From Arcicella sp034931005 (lineage in GTDB: Bacteria; Bacteroidota; Bacteroidia; Cytophagales; Spirosomataceae): DNA of 64,000 nucleotides. The notes under the pieces were generated by a model. That model saw only the letters and a list, made by a program, of their open reading frames with translations, did no database searches and was not told the DNA's origin. The position numbers and the translations under genes were made by a program. Shown piece after piece: positions 43,839 through 53,600 of this stretch; the stretch's first letter is position 1, and every line of letters starts with the position of its first letter. Location: positions 1-64,000 of the forward strand of contig NZ_JAYGIN010000025.1 of assembly GCF_034931005.1 (NCBI RefSeq), written 5' to 3'.

Positions 43839-45053
43839 TTATCTATCCACTTCCCCCATCACCAAATCCATTGAGCCTATAATCGCCACTAAATCCGCTA
43901 ACATCGCTCCACGACTAATTTCTGGAATAATTGATAAATTGTGTAATGAACACGCACGAGCTTTTAAGCGTACAGGAATATCTGAACGCCCATCGGTACG
44001 GAAGAAGAACCCTAGTTCGCCTTTCGGGTTTTCGGCACGAGCGTAAAAATCCATTGCTTGCGGACGGATTTTCTTGGGTACTAATCCCTGCGGTTCAAAA
44101 TCTTGCGTGCGTTTATGGTCATTTTTCAGTTGGATAAGGCATTGCTCAATAATTTTGATAGACTCATCACATTCTTGCACCCGCACGTAATTTCTGTCCC
44201 AACAATCGCCAACTGTTCCCATTTCACCTTTCCCGACAGGAATATCGAAATCCATTTCTGGATAAACCGAATAGCCATCTACTTTCCGAAGGTCAAGTTT
44301 CAAACCAGAACCTCTCAAAACAGGGCCTGTACAACCGTAATTGATTGCCAAATCCATTGGAAGAACGCCTACATTTGCCGTCCGTTGCACAAAGATTTTA
44401 TTCTCAATGATTAACTGACGCAATTCTACCATTTTAGGTTTTAGGTAATTGATAAATTCCGTACAACGTTCTTCAAAACCTACGGGCAAATCATAAAATA
44501 ATCCACCCACCCAAATATAATTATAAAGCATTCTTGCTCCACAAATCCATTCCAAAAGTCGCTGAATATGCTCACGGTCACGCATAATCCATAAAAATGC
44601 CGTGTATGCACCAATATCCAAACCATACGTACCAATAGCCACAAAATGCGAAGCCATACGATTCAGCTCTGCCACCAAAACACGGATATATTCAAGGCGT
44701 TTAGGAAGTTTTCCTGTCAAATCCAGCATTTTTTCTACGCCCATTACGTAAGCGTGTTCGGAGTTCATCGCCGCCAAATAGTCCATTCTATCCACGTAGG
44801 GAATAATTTGATTGAATGGCAAAGACTCTGCGTGCTTCTCGAAGCAACGGTGCAGATACCCCAAATGCGGGATAACATCCACCACAAGTTCACCGTCAGA
44901 AATTACTTCCATTCGTAAAACTCCGTGCGTAGAAGGGTGCTGAGGCCCTAAAGACAAAATCATTTCTTCCGACCGCAAGTTTTCTAAACGATACTTGTTT
45001 GGGTCAGAAAGTTTGAAGTTTTCGGGTTTATATTGATATTGGATTTTGTTCAT
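43839..45053 (-). CDS. nuoD: NADH-quinone oxidoreductase subunit D
   Basis: The 49-kDa-type subunit of respiratory complex I, part of the quinone-binding peripheral arm. The 404-residue protein shows LGPQHPSTHGVLRMEV, HLGYLHRCFEKHAES, PYVDRMDYLAAMNSEHAY and a C-terminal IIGSMDLVMGEVDR, all family hallmarks. It is not fused to NuoC. No other nuo gene lies in the window: the upstream neighbour is a toxin-antitoxin pair and the downstream neighbour is kup. It is either a second, detached copy or part of a dispersed complex I. A terminator follows directly. Confidence 0.95.
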   Translation of the reverse strand: MNKIQYQYKPENFKLSDPNKYRLENLRSEEMILSLGPQHPSTHGVLRMEVISDGELVVDVIPHLGYLHRCFEKHAESLPFNQIIPYVDRMDYLAAMNSEHAYVMGVEKMLDLTGKLPKRLEYIRVLVAELNRMASHFVAIGTYGLDIGAYTAFLWIMRDREHIQRLLEWICGARMLYNYIWVGGLFYDLPVGFEERCTEFINYLKPKMVELRQLIIENKIFVQRTANVGVLPMDLAINYGCTGPVLRGSGLKLDLRKVDGYSVYPEMDFDIPVGKGEMGTVGDCWDRNYVRVQECDESIKIIEQCLIQLKNDHKRTQDFEPQGLVPKKIRPQAMDFYARAENPKGELGFFFRTDGRSDIPVRLKARACSLHNLSIIPEISRGAMLADLVAIIGSMDLVMGEVDR

Positions 45054-45103
45054 GTTGTAAAATTACGGAGGGCGGGAGTTTTTAGGTTATTGCTACGAAT
45101 ATT

Positions 45104-45379
45104 TTATTCATAAACCTTTTTACGATGAGCCACTTTTACGATGGTAACTGTCACAACCTCATCTTCAATCTCATAAATGACTCTATAATCACCAATTCTA
45201 ATCCGATAAAGTTCATCAGAAGCATTGGGAATATGAAAATTTGTGAGTTTTTTATGCCCCGTAGGTCTTGGGTCGTTGGAGAGTTCTGCTATTCTATCTA
45301 AAATTTTAGCTAAAATCTGTTTGGGTAATTTCCCTAATTCTTTTTCCGCTTTATTGGTAAATTCAATGGTGTAAAGCAT
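45104..45379 (-). CDS. RelE/ParE-superfamily toxin
   Basis: A 91-residue basic protein with the RelE/ParE fold pattern: YTIEFTNKAEKELGKLPKQI at the start, then DPRPTGHKKL, ELYRIRIGDYRVIYEI (the conserved Y-R-x-R-x-G-D-Y-R-x-x-Y core) and the C-terminal VKVAHRKKVYE. Such toxins cut mRNA at the ribosome or poison gyrase. The HRKKVY ending is the RelE type. It follows its antitoxin gene by 6 bp, and the pair is transcribed antitoxin-first. Located between nuoD and an ABC-F gene. Confidence 0.9.
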   Translation of the reverse strand: MLYTIEFTNKAEKELGKLPKQILAKILDRIAELSNDPRPTGHKKLTNFHIPNASDELYRIRIGDYRVIYEIEDEVVTVTIVKVAHRKKVYE

Positions 45380-45385
45380 ATTTTT

Positions 45386-45592
45386 CTATTTTCCTAAAAG
45401 ACTCTGCTTAATCTCCGCCAATGATTTTCTTGGCGTTGGGTCATTTAATGAATCAATGGCATCTAAAGTATCCATAAAATCTTCCATCAATTCTTTCACA
45501 GCCTTATTTTTCAAGTCAAAAACAACGGCTGTTTTTTTGCCCTTATTATTGGTCAAATAGCTGATTCCTTCTTTTATTGTAGTTGCTGTCAT
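45386..45592 (-). CDS. Antitoxin of the RelE-type module
   Basis: A 68-residue acidic protein directly upstream of the RelE-type gene, so the antitoxin role follows from size, position and charge. The N-terminal half (TATTIKEGISYLTNNKGKKTAVVFDLKN) may be a small beta-rich DNA-binding segment. The C-terminal half is helical and would wrap the toxin. No named family is recognised with certainty. A palindrome TTGTTTGTAAACAA (45601-45614) at the predicted transcription start suggests autoregulation by the toxin-antitoxin complex. Confidence 0.8.
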   Translation of the reverse strand: MTATTIKEGISYLTNNKGKKTAVVFDLKNKAVKELMEDFMDTLDAIDSLNDPTPRKSLAEIKQSLLGK

Positions 45593-45600
45593 GGTGAAAC

Positions 45601-45619
45601 TTGTTTGTAAACAAAGATA
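45601..45619 (-). promoter_or_regulatory. Promoter element and overlapping palindrome of the toxin-antitoxin operon
   Basis: The minus-strand TATCTTTG (45612-45619) overlaps the palindrome TTGTTTGTAAACAA (45601-45614), which would cover the start site. This is a common arrangement for toxin-antitoxin autorepression. Confidence 0.6.
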
Positions 45620-45682
45620 ATGATTTTTTGAATAAGCGAATCTATTTCAAACAATTGCATTCCCAAATCCCCAATTTACCCC

Positions 45683-45690
45683 TAACTTTG
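45683..45690 (+). promoter_or_regulatory. TAnnTTTG promoter element, nearly abutting the ABC-F start codon
   Basis: TAACTTTG ends only 4 nt before the ATG at 45695, so a transcript from it would be leaderless or start at the codon itself. Confidence 0.5.
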
Positions 45691-45694
45691 TACT

Positions 45695-47596
45695 ATGAAT
45701 TATTTATCAGCAGAGAACATCTCTAAGAATTATAACGAGCGTTGGTTGTTTAAAGGAATCAACTTTGGTATCCTCAAAGGCGACAAGGTGGCTTTGGTCG
45801 GGCAAAATGGTACGGGTAAAACTACCTTGATGAACATTTTGGCGGGTATTATTCCTGCCGACGAAGGTACGGTTTCCATCCGTAAAGGCATTTCGGTGGG
45901 TTATTTATTCCAAAATCCATCTTTCGACGAAAACTTATCGGTGATGGATACACTTTTTTCGGGCGAATCTCCTGCCAATCAAGCCATTAAAGCTTACGAA
46001 AAATCATTACTTCATCCCGAAGACATGGAACAAATGTCGGATGCTTTGGAAATGATGGATAAATACCAAGCTTGGGACTATGAAAGTAGAGTAAAACAGA
46101 TTCTCGGAAAATTGGGAATTCATGATTTCGACCGTAAAATTTCGGCACTTTCAGGTGGGCAACGCAAGCGTGTGGCCATGGCGAAAGTATTGATTGAAGA
46201 ACCCGATTTCATGATTTTTGATGAGCCTACCAACCACTTGGATTTGGAGACCATCGAATGGCTTGAGCAAACACTTTCTGCCCAAAATATTACGCTACTT
46301 TTGGTAACGCACGATAGATATTTCTTGGACAGAGTTTGTAATAATATCGTTGAATTAGAGAACGGAAATATCCATACTTACAAAGGAAATTACGGATATT
46401 TCTTGGAGAAAAAAGCCGAAAGAGAAGCCTCTGAAGCTGCCAGTATCGACAAAGCAAAAAACACACTTCGTACTGAATTGGAATGGATGCGTCGCCAACC
46501 AAAAGCCCGTGGAACAAAGGCTCAGTACCGTATTGACGCTTTTCATGAGTTGAAAGACAAAGCTTCGCAAACGAAAGATGATTCAAAAGTACAGTTAAAT
46601 GTAAAAATGTCTCGTCAGGGAAGTAAGATTTTGGAAATTGACGATTTGTGTAAATCTTTCGGAACACAGAAAGTCGTTGACCACTTTTCATACATTTTCC
46701 AACGTGGCGACCGTGTAGGAATTATCGGAAAAAATGGTATCGGAAAATCAACATTTTTGAACATGATTACCCAAAATCTAAAACCAGATTCGGGAAAAAT
46801 CACAACGGGCGAAACAGTCGTTTATGGTTATTACACACAGGGAGATTTGGACTTCAAACCAGAGGACAGAGTTATTGATGTAATCAAAGAAATTGCCGAA
46901 GTGGTAACCGTAGGAACGGGCGAAACCATCTCGGCAAGTCAGTTTTTGACACACTTCAAATTCGACCCAAAAGTGCAATATGGCATGGTTGAAAAACTAT
47001 CGGGTGGTGAAAAAAGACGTTTGCAATTGATGAAAGTGCTTATCAAAAATCCAAACTTTTTGATTCTCGATGAGCCTACCAACGACCTTGATATTCAGAC
47101 ACTTAATATCTTAGAAGACTTTTTGATGGCTTTTGGTGGCTGTTTGATGTTGGTTTCTCACGACCGTTATTTCATGGATAAATTAGTTGAACACCTTTTT
47201 GTTTTTGAAGGAAACGGAGTCATTCGTGATTTCCCAGGAAACTACACTGATTATCGTGATTGGGCAGATAGTCCAGAGGCAATTGAAGCAGGAGCAAAAC
47301 AAGCGGAAGAGTTTAAAAAGTCAAGTGCCAATAATCTTTCAACAACGGTTAGCAAAACACAAGAATCTGTTATTCAACCTGTTAAAAAGAAATTATCGTT
47401 CAAAGAACAAAAAGAATACGACGATTTAGGAAAAGCTATTGAACAATTAGAAGCTAAAAAAGAAGTACTTACTGGGCAACTTAACGGTGGCGGTTCGTAT
47501 GAAGATTTAGCAAATTGGGCAAAAGAAATCGAAAAAATCACCAATGAATTAGACGAAAAGGAATTACGTTGGTTGGAGATTTCTGAGAATATGTAG
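45695..47596 (+). CDS. ABC-F family ATPase (ribosome-associated)
   Basis: A 633-residue protein with two ABC ATPase domains and no membrane part. Walker A motifs are GQNGTGKTTL (~37-46) and GKNGIGKSTF (~345), the signatures LSGGQRKR and LSGGEKRR, and Walker B/LDEPT boxes IFDEPTNHLDLETIEWLE and LILDEPTNDLDIQTLN. The linker between the domains carries the RRQPKARGTKAQYR arm that reaches the ribosome in this family. A C-terminal coiled coil (Glu/Lys-rich) is of the Uup/EttA type. Such proteins act in translation quality control or antibiotic protection. Downstream lies a long inverted repeat with a convergent gene. Confidence 0.95.
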   Translation: MNYLSAENISKNYNERWLFKGINFGILKGDKVALVGQNGTGKTTLMNILAGIIPADEGTVSIRKGISVGYLFQNPSFDENLSVMDTLFSGESPANQAIKAYEKSLLHPEDMEQMSDALEMMDKYQAWDYESRVKQILGKLGIHDFDRKISALSGGQRKRVAMAKVLIEEPDFMIFDEPTNHLDLETIEWLEQTLSAQNITLLLVTHDRYFLDRVCNNIVELENGNIHTYKGNYGYFLEKKAEREASEAASIDKAKNTLRTELEWMRRQPKARGTKAQYRIDAFHELKDKASQTKDDSKVQLNVKMSRQGSKILEIDDLCKSFGTQKVVDHFSYIFQRGDRVGIIGKNGIGKSTFLNMITQNLKPDSGKITTGETVVYGYYTQGDLDFKPEDRVIDVIKEIAEVVTVGTGETISASQFLTHFKFDPKVQYGMVEKLSGGEKRRLQLMKVLIKNPNFLILDEPTNDLDIQTLNILEDFLMAFGGCLMLVSHDRYFMDKLVEHLFVFEGNGVIRDFPGNYTDYRDWADSPEAIEAGAKQAEEFKKSSANNLSTTVSKTQESVIQPVKKKLSFKEQKEYDDLGKAIEQLEAKKEVLTGQLNGGGSYEDLANWAKEIEKITNELDEKELRWLEISENM

Positions 47597-47602
47597 TCGA
47601 TG

Positions 47603-47720
47603 AAATAGACCACTGATGACACAGATTTAACGGATTTACACGGATTTACACGGATTTACACGGATAAAAATTAAAAAATCTGTGCAAATCCGTTAAATCT
47701 GTAACATCAGTGGTCTATTT
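47603..47720. repeat. Long inverted repeat filling a convergent gap, with tandem cggatttaca units
   Basis: aaatagaccactgatg (47603-47618) pairs with catcagtggtctattt at the far end. Inner words cagatttaacggatttaca pair with the complement. Three exact tandem cggatttaca decamers lie at 47631-47660. The repeat fills almost the whole gap between the two stop codons. Confidence 0.9.
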
Positions 47721-47723
47721 TCT

Positions 47724-48155
47724 CTAAATCACCGAAGAATCATAAACTACCACTTTCGACCAAAGATTTTTGTGGTCTTCAATAAATTGTTTGTGCAAAG
47801 GATGTACTAAATATTTCTCTTCGTCCGACTTACTTCCGAAAATTAAAAGCACCGAAAACGAGTACGAAGCATCGGTTACAGGCTTATCAAAATCATTAAT
47901 TGATGGCAAACCAATATGAGCCATTTTGATTTCCTTAATTTTGCCCAAACCTCTCAAACCAGCTAATAATTTATTGTGGTCTTGTTGATTTTTCGGGTCT
48001 TTTAACCAAAAGAAAACATGATGAACAAATGGCAAAACTTCACCTTTTACAGTGTTTGCCTCAGCTTCTGAGCTACTTAAAGTTGTCATAACAGTTCCTG
48101 CCACTAAAGCAGCGGTTGATTTTTCTAAAAACTCTCTTCTTGATGAATTTTCCAT
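47724..48155 (-). CDS. Dabb (stress-responsive A/B barrel) protein with Tat signal
   Basis: A 143-residue protein. The N-terminus SSRREFLEKSTAALVAGTVM is a twin-arginine signal (S-R-R-E-F-L), suggesting export of a folded protein. Residues ~45-140 form a Dabb domain with the family start VHHVFFWLKDP, a middle helix-strand unit and the aromatic HPLHKQFIEDHKNLW. Dabb proteins form dimeric barrels; a few are enzymes, and most have no known function. The cofactor or substrate is unknown. It faces the ABC-F gene across a large inverted repeat. Confidence 0.85.
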   Translation of the reverse strand: MENSSRREFLEKSTAALVAGTVMTTLSSSEAEANTVKGEVLPFVHHVFFWLKDPKNQQDHNKLLAGLRGLGKIKEIKMAHIGLPSINDFDKPVTDASYSFSVLLIFGSKSDEEKYLVHPLHKQFIEDHKNLWSKVVVYDSSVI

Positions 48156-48274
48156 AGTTTTTGAATATAAATAAGCGAAAAAGCGATTTGCTTAAAATTT
48201 TGTTTAAATACCTATTTAGTAAAATTAATCAAAATTCCAACTTCTCTAATCCGCCCCTATCTATTCTCTAAAAT

Positions 48275-50434
48275 CTATTCATTATTCTCTATTTTCAACG
48301 CTCCACTCCTACTCAAATCAAAATATTTCAAACCCATTTCTTCTGCTTGAGTGGACAACTTATCAGCGTACCAACGAGTATATGAAGCATCAATAATCAA
48401 ATTATTAAATTGTACTTTACCAATAATTTGATTTAAGTCTTTCACTGATTTATTTGCCAAAATCAAATAATCAACTGATACGTTTTTAGCTTCAAAATCT
48501 TTATGCTTCAAGTTCTTCCCAATCCACAGAAATGTTTTATCTTTCCACGAAATCACAGCGATAGAATCTTGACTTTGAACGTTGACCACATCGTTTTTGG
48601 AATAGTAATTTTCTAATAAATTAAGTTTTAAGGTATCTCTCACACCAAGACTTGACCAATAATTATTTACCCGAAAACCCACATCCTTTCTACTATCTAA
48701 AAAGCTTTTATTAGCCAATATGATAGCATTTTTTCCATTTACAAAGGTAATAGCAGAATGTTTAGGTGTTGATAAAATTGTGCATAAGTCTTGTTGATTT
48801 CTTTGTAATTTTTCGTGAAAATTCAAAAAAAATAAGTTACCCACAAATCCACAACTTATCCACACCCAAACGTATTTTCTGGTTTTCCATAAAGCAATTA
48901 AGCTAAAAATCAAACCATACATTAACCACATTTCATAAGTAGAAATCCATAAAAATTTAGTGATTGAGAATGGTAAATTCTCAAACCAAAGTACAGTTTT
49001 ATTTAGCGACAAAATTGTATATTTCAAACATTGACCTAAAATATTTGTAATTGTTGTTAAATCAAATAATAGTAATAATTTAGCTAAAATAACGAAGGCT
49101 AATCCACAAATTAACACAATAGAAGACAATACAATAACAGCGGGATTGGCAAATAGAAAATAATTTGGAAATTGATGAAAATAATAAATCGTAACAGGAA
49201 GCGTAGCAATCTGAGCAGCAACGGCTACCGTAGTAATTTTCCAAATTCTATCGCCAAGCCAATAAATCCAATTTTTCTTTTTATCAATTACAAAAAGTGG
49301 ATTTAGTAATGGCTGAAAAAATATCATTCCGAAAACAGCTAAGTAAGACAATTGAAAACCTACATTAAATAAAAAGTTGGGATTATAAAGTAAAATACAA
49401 AAAGCAGAAAAAGCGGTGGTATTATAACCATCTTTATTTTTCTGAAAAATTTTTGCAAACAGAAAAATAGAAAACATAATGGTAGAACGCAAAACGGGCG
49501 AAGACAAACCTGTGATAAATGCGTAACTCCACAAAATGAGAAAGATTAACCAAAATAATATAAATTTTCCTGTTTTCCCTTTTTTACGCATAAAACCAAA
49601 AATCCAGAGCAAAACTCCATAAATCACACCAACGTGTAAACCAGAAACAGAAAGTACATGAATAGCTCCAGCCGCAGAATATGCCTGCATCAAATCATTT
49701 GACAAATCATCACGCTGTCCCAAAATCATAGCAATGGCAACTCCATACTGATTTTTGCCCTCAACGAACGTCGTGAGAATTGAATCTACATGAGCATTTA
49801 TTCGTAAAGCAAAATTTATTAAAATCTCAGGCGGTTTATTTCCTACTTTTTCAATATTTTCAGAACGTAAATATTGTTGATAACTAATATTTTGATTTCG
49901 CATATATTGCTGATAATCAAATTCTTTTGGATTTTTGGGTGAAGCAATTTCTTGCGGAATTCCTTTTACAAAAAATATATCTCCATAGCAAGGTTTTTCC
50001 ACAGTCTGATTGTCAAAATAAAGTAGAATTTTGCCAGATGTGGGTAAAATCTCATTATTGGTAATGACCGAATGAACTTCACCGACACTTTTCCAAGAAT
50101 TTTCTTTTTCTTCGACCAAGTTATCCACAATCACTTCATAATATTGAACATTTTCAACCCAATGTGTATAATGTTGTGGATAATTGGATTCATGCTTTAG
50201 AAATGAAATTTCATAAGCAGTCAAAATCAAAAAAAGACTTCCTGCAAAACCTGCAAAAAAATGATTTGTAATTTTTCTCCTAAAATTAAAAAGAATAGCA
50301 TACAGAAAGGCGGAAAAAATCCAACACCCAAATACAAAATATATAGGGAGAGACGGGAAAAAATGGTAAAATAAAATGCCTCCAATGAGCAAAATAACAT
50401 ACCGAACAAATGGGAATGTAGAAAAATGATTCAT
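48275..50434 (-). CDS. ComEC/Rec2-family DNA-uptake membrane protein
   Basis: A 719-residue, multi-spanning protein. The N-terminal part holds two or three helices and a DUF4131-type soluble domain. The competence core around 230-270 reads ILGQRDDLSNDLMQAYSAAGAIHVLSVSGLHVGV (conserved SGLHVG), followed by about eight more helices to residue 540. The tail (540-719) is a degraded or reduced hydrolase-like region without a visible HxHxDH zinc motif. In naturally competent bacteria ComEC forms the inner-membrane channel for single-stranded DNA. Other competence genes are absent here. It ends in a run of AT-rich sequence. Confidence 0.9.
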   Translation of the reverse strand: MNHFSTFPFVRYVILLIGGILFYHFFPSLPIYFVFGCWIFSAFLYAILFNFRRKITNHFFAGFAGSLFLILTAYEISFLKHESNYPQHYTHWVENVQYYEVIVDNLVEEKENSWKSVGEVHSVITNNEILPTSGKILLYFDNQTVEKPCYGDIFFVKGIPQEIASPKNPKEFDYQQYMRNQNISYQQYLRSENIEKVGNKPPEILINFALRINAHVDSILTTFVEGKNQYGVAIAMILGQRDDLSNDLMQAYSAAGAIHVLSVSGLHVGVIYGVLLWIFGFMRKKGKTGKFILFWLIFLILWSYAFITGLSSPVLRSTIMFSIFLFAKIFQKNKDGYNTTAFSAFCILLYNPNFLFNVGFQLSYLAVFGMIFFQPLLNPLFVIDKKKNWIYWLGDRIWKITTVAVAAQIATLPVTIYYFHQFPNYFLFANPAVIVLSSIVLICGLAFVILAKLLLLFDLTTITNILGQCLKYTILSLNKTVLWFENLPFSITKFLWISTYEMWLMYGLIFSLIALWKTRKYVWVWISCGFVGNLFFLNFHEKLQRNQQDLCTILSTPKHSAITFVNGKNAIILANKSFLDSRKDVGFRVNNYWSSLGVRDTLKLNLLENYYSKNDVVNVQSQDSIAVISWKDKTFLWIGKNLKHKDFEAKNVSVDYLILANKSVKDLNQIIGKVQFNNLIIDASYTRWYADKLSTQAEEMGLKYFDLSRSGALKIENNE

Positions 50435-50562
50435 TATTATCTAAGTTGTAGTTAACTAATTGAAATTAGTAAATATTCTTTATTTTTTACATTTTCGGAC
50501 GTATAAACAAGAAAATAATGCACCTTTTTTCCTTCCATTGCCTTTTTACCCTCTAAATTCAG

Positions 50563-50570
50563 TACCTTTG
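50563..50570 (+). promoter_or_regulatory. TAnnTTTG promoter element
   Basis: TACCTTTG, exact consensus, with a TTG 22 bp upstream (50538-50540) and 35 nt before the ATG at 50606. Confidence 0.55.
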
Positions 50571-50605
50571 CAGATTAGCGATTTTTAAAATTTAGCACAT
50601 TAGAT

Positions 50606-53600
50606 ATGTCTTCAATTATTATAGAGAAATTAAAAAAATACCTCAAGTCAAATGCACTTCCACAAAGCGTTTCAAAGGGAAAAACAATTTTTGCAAACGG
50701 AAAAGTAAGTGTCGAGAAGTTTTCAAATGTAGAGAAAGGTGAAGGCATTTTCAAAGTCAAAAGTGACACAGGTTCAAAAAGTTACACCGTTAATGTCAAA
50801 AATTGGAACACACCTATATTGAGTACAAATTGCAGTTGTGATTATGATTGGGGTGGAATTTGCAAGCACAGAGTGGCGGCTTTGATGGTTCTTGAAAATG
50901 AGATTATAAAATATACAGCTACAAATGCCAATATTTTTGCTCCCAAGAAAAAAACATACCCAACCTCACAACACATTATTCGTATTAGTTCTTTTGATGA
51001 TTGGACGCTGAAAAATTTAGTATCATTAGATGACTGGAAAAACAGAACCAATGTAAAAAAGGTACAAATTCTTTCTGCTCTCAACGGTGAAGCTACTTTA
51101 GATGTAAATTATAAGGGTGAAGATTTTGAGGTAAAATTTACACAATTAAAATTTAATAGTGAATTATCTACTCACTGTTCTTGTTCACAAGACCTTGAAA
51201 ATCAGGCTTGTATCCATAAATTAGCGGCTTTTATTGCTGTTCGTGATGCATTCGGAGCTAATAATCCTTTCGATAGGATGAGAGATTATACAATCGAAAA
51301 AGATAAACTTCTGGCAGAATATGGTTTTACGATGGAGGATGATTTAAAGGGAAAATTTGACTTTAAATTACAAGCTAATGGCGACCTTCAGTTAATAAAA
51401 TTAGATGCAAGCATTCAGAAAATCAGTCAATATCAAAACTGGAGAGCTGTAAATAATAGTATTTTTAGAAAGCCAGAAACCATTTTTAGTATAGGTGCAA
51501 GCGAAGGACAAAGAGAACAACGTCAATTATTATATGTTATCAGATGCAAAGGTGAAGAATTTGTCAATGATGTTGCGGTTGATACCTACTCGTATAAAGC
51601 TGCGGGAAATGGTAAAATGACCTATATCCGTTCCCTAAAAGATAGTGATGTTGAAAGCCTCCCTAAAATGGAAGACTCTGATAATCAAATCATTAATTTA
51701 TCAAATAGCATAAAAGATGATGGCTTAAAGAATTTTGGCAAGAAGAAAGAACTTCGTTTACCATTCTTTTATGATTATCTAAATAGAGAAGAAATTTCAG
51801 CTAATGATGCTCCAATTATTGAGGAATACATTAATAAAAAGCTAAACAAAATTTTCCGTTTTCTATCTGAAAAGCAAGTTTTTACAAGCTCAACTTCTTA
51901 TGTTGCCAACCAAACGGATATTGAAGAAGCACAAATTTCTACAGAGCAGATTCTTCCGTTTTTTACACTTCGAGAAGATGAAGACTTTGTTATTTTAGAA
52001 GGTTTTACCAAATTACATGGCAAAAAAGTAAAATTAGCATCCTTAACAAATCCTGGAAGTTACTGGACACGCTCTTTTGGCAAAACAATTTATAAATTAG
52101 CCAACCCAGAAGTTGCCAATTTATTAAGTTATTTACCAAAAAATGGACTTATAAAAGTTAGAAAATCAAACTTTGCTGGCTTTTTCAAAGACTTTGTTTT
52201 ACCACTTGCAGAGAAATTCACAATCGACCTACAAGTTTCTCAATCAATTGAAAATCAGTCACTTAATTTCAAAGAAGCTAAAATTTATTTGAAGGAAGAT
52301 GAATCAAATTTAATGTTGATTCCTGTGTATGAATATACAAAAAATGATGCAGAGGATGTCGTTGAAAATCCTGTAATAATTGAGTTTGCCCACGATTATA
52401 AAACGAATAAAATCAATTACGATTCTGAAAAAATTATGATTCAGGAACGTAACGCCGATGCAGAAAAATATTTCTACGATATCATCCGTGAACAAAACAT
52501 TGAGTTCAACAGTCAGGAACAATATCCTTTCTTTTTCTTGCCATTTAATGACGTTTTAAAAGATGGTTGGTTATTCAAATTCTTTGAAGCCATGAAAGAA
52601 CAGAATATAACTATTTTGGGATTCAAAGAATTAAAGAAATTCAAATATAATCCTAATAAAGCGGTATTTAACATTAAAGCTGGTTCTGGAATTGATTGGT
52701 TTGATATGCACATTGAAGTGACATTTGGCGACCAAATGGTTGGCATTAAAGAAATTCAAAAAGCAGTTTTAAAGAAACAAAACTACGTTGAATTGAAAGA
52801 TGGTACGTTAGGAATGTTACCTGAAGAATGGTTAAAAAAATACGAAAATATTTTAAAATTTGGACGAATTAAGGGAGATGAATTACAAGTTTCAAAACTT
52901 CATTTTTCTTTAATTGATGAATTGAGCAAAGATATTGATAGCTTTGAAATTGAACAGGAATTATTTGAAAAGAAAAGCAAACTGCTGAATTTCAAGGAAA
53001 TGGCAGAAATTCCATTACCAAATAACATTGAAGCTAAACTTAGAGATTATCAAGTAGAGGGCTTCAAGTGGTTGAATTTCTTGGATGAATTTTCATGGGG
53101 TGGAATCCTTGCAGATGATATGGGGCTTGGTAAAACCTTACAAATGCTAACCTTCTTGCAGGAACAACAAAACCGTGATTCAAAGGCTGTAAATTTAGTA
53201 GTTTTACCAACCACTTTGATATTCAACTGGCAAGCTGAAGCCGCTAAATTTTGTCCAGATTTGAAGTTGTACGTCCATCGTGGCGGTACTCGTCAGAAGG
53301 CAAATGAACATTGGAGAGAGTATGATATTATTCTAACAACTTATGGAATGGTTCGTTCAGATATTGAACTTTTCCGTGAATTCCATTTTAACTATATTAT
53401 TCTTGATGAGTCTCAGGCTATTAAAAATCCTGATTCATTAATTTCCAAAGCGGTTAAATTATTAAACTCAAGAAATCGTTTGGTAATGACTGGAACACCC
53501 GTTGAGAATAATACTTTCGACTTATATTCTCAAATGGAATTCATCAATCCAGGTTTATTGGGAAGCGGAGAATTCTTCAAAACTGAATTTGCCAACCCAA

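Noticed and set aside
47631..47660. Three tandem cggatttaca decamers as a CRISPR-like array
   Set aside because: The units are contiguous with no spacers and belong to a larger inverted repeat.
48275..48900. ComEC C-terminal region as a metallo-beta-lactamase domain
   Set aside because: No HxHxDH zinc motif is visible in residues 540-719, so I do not call the domain.
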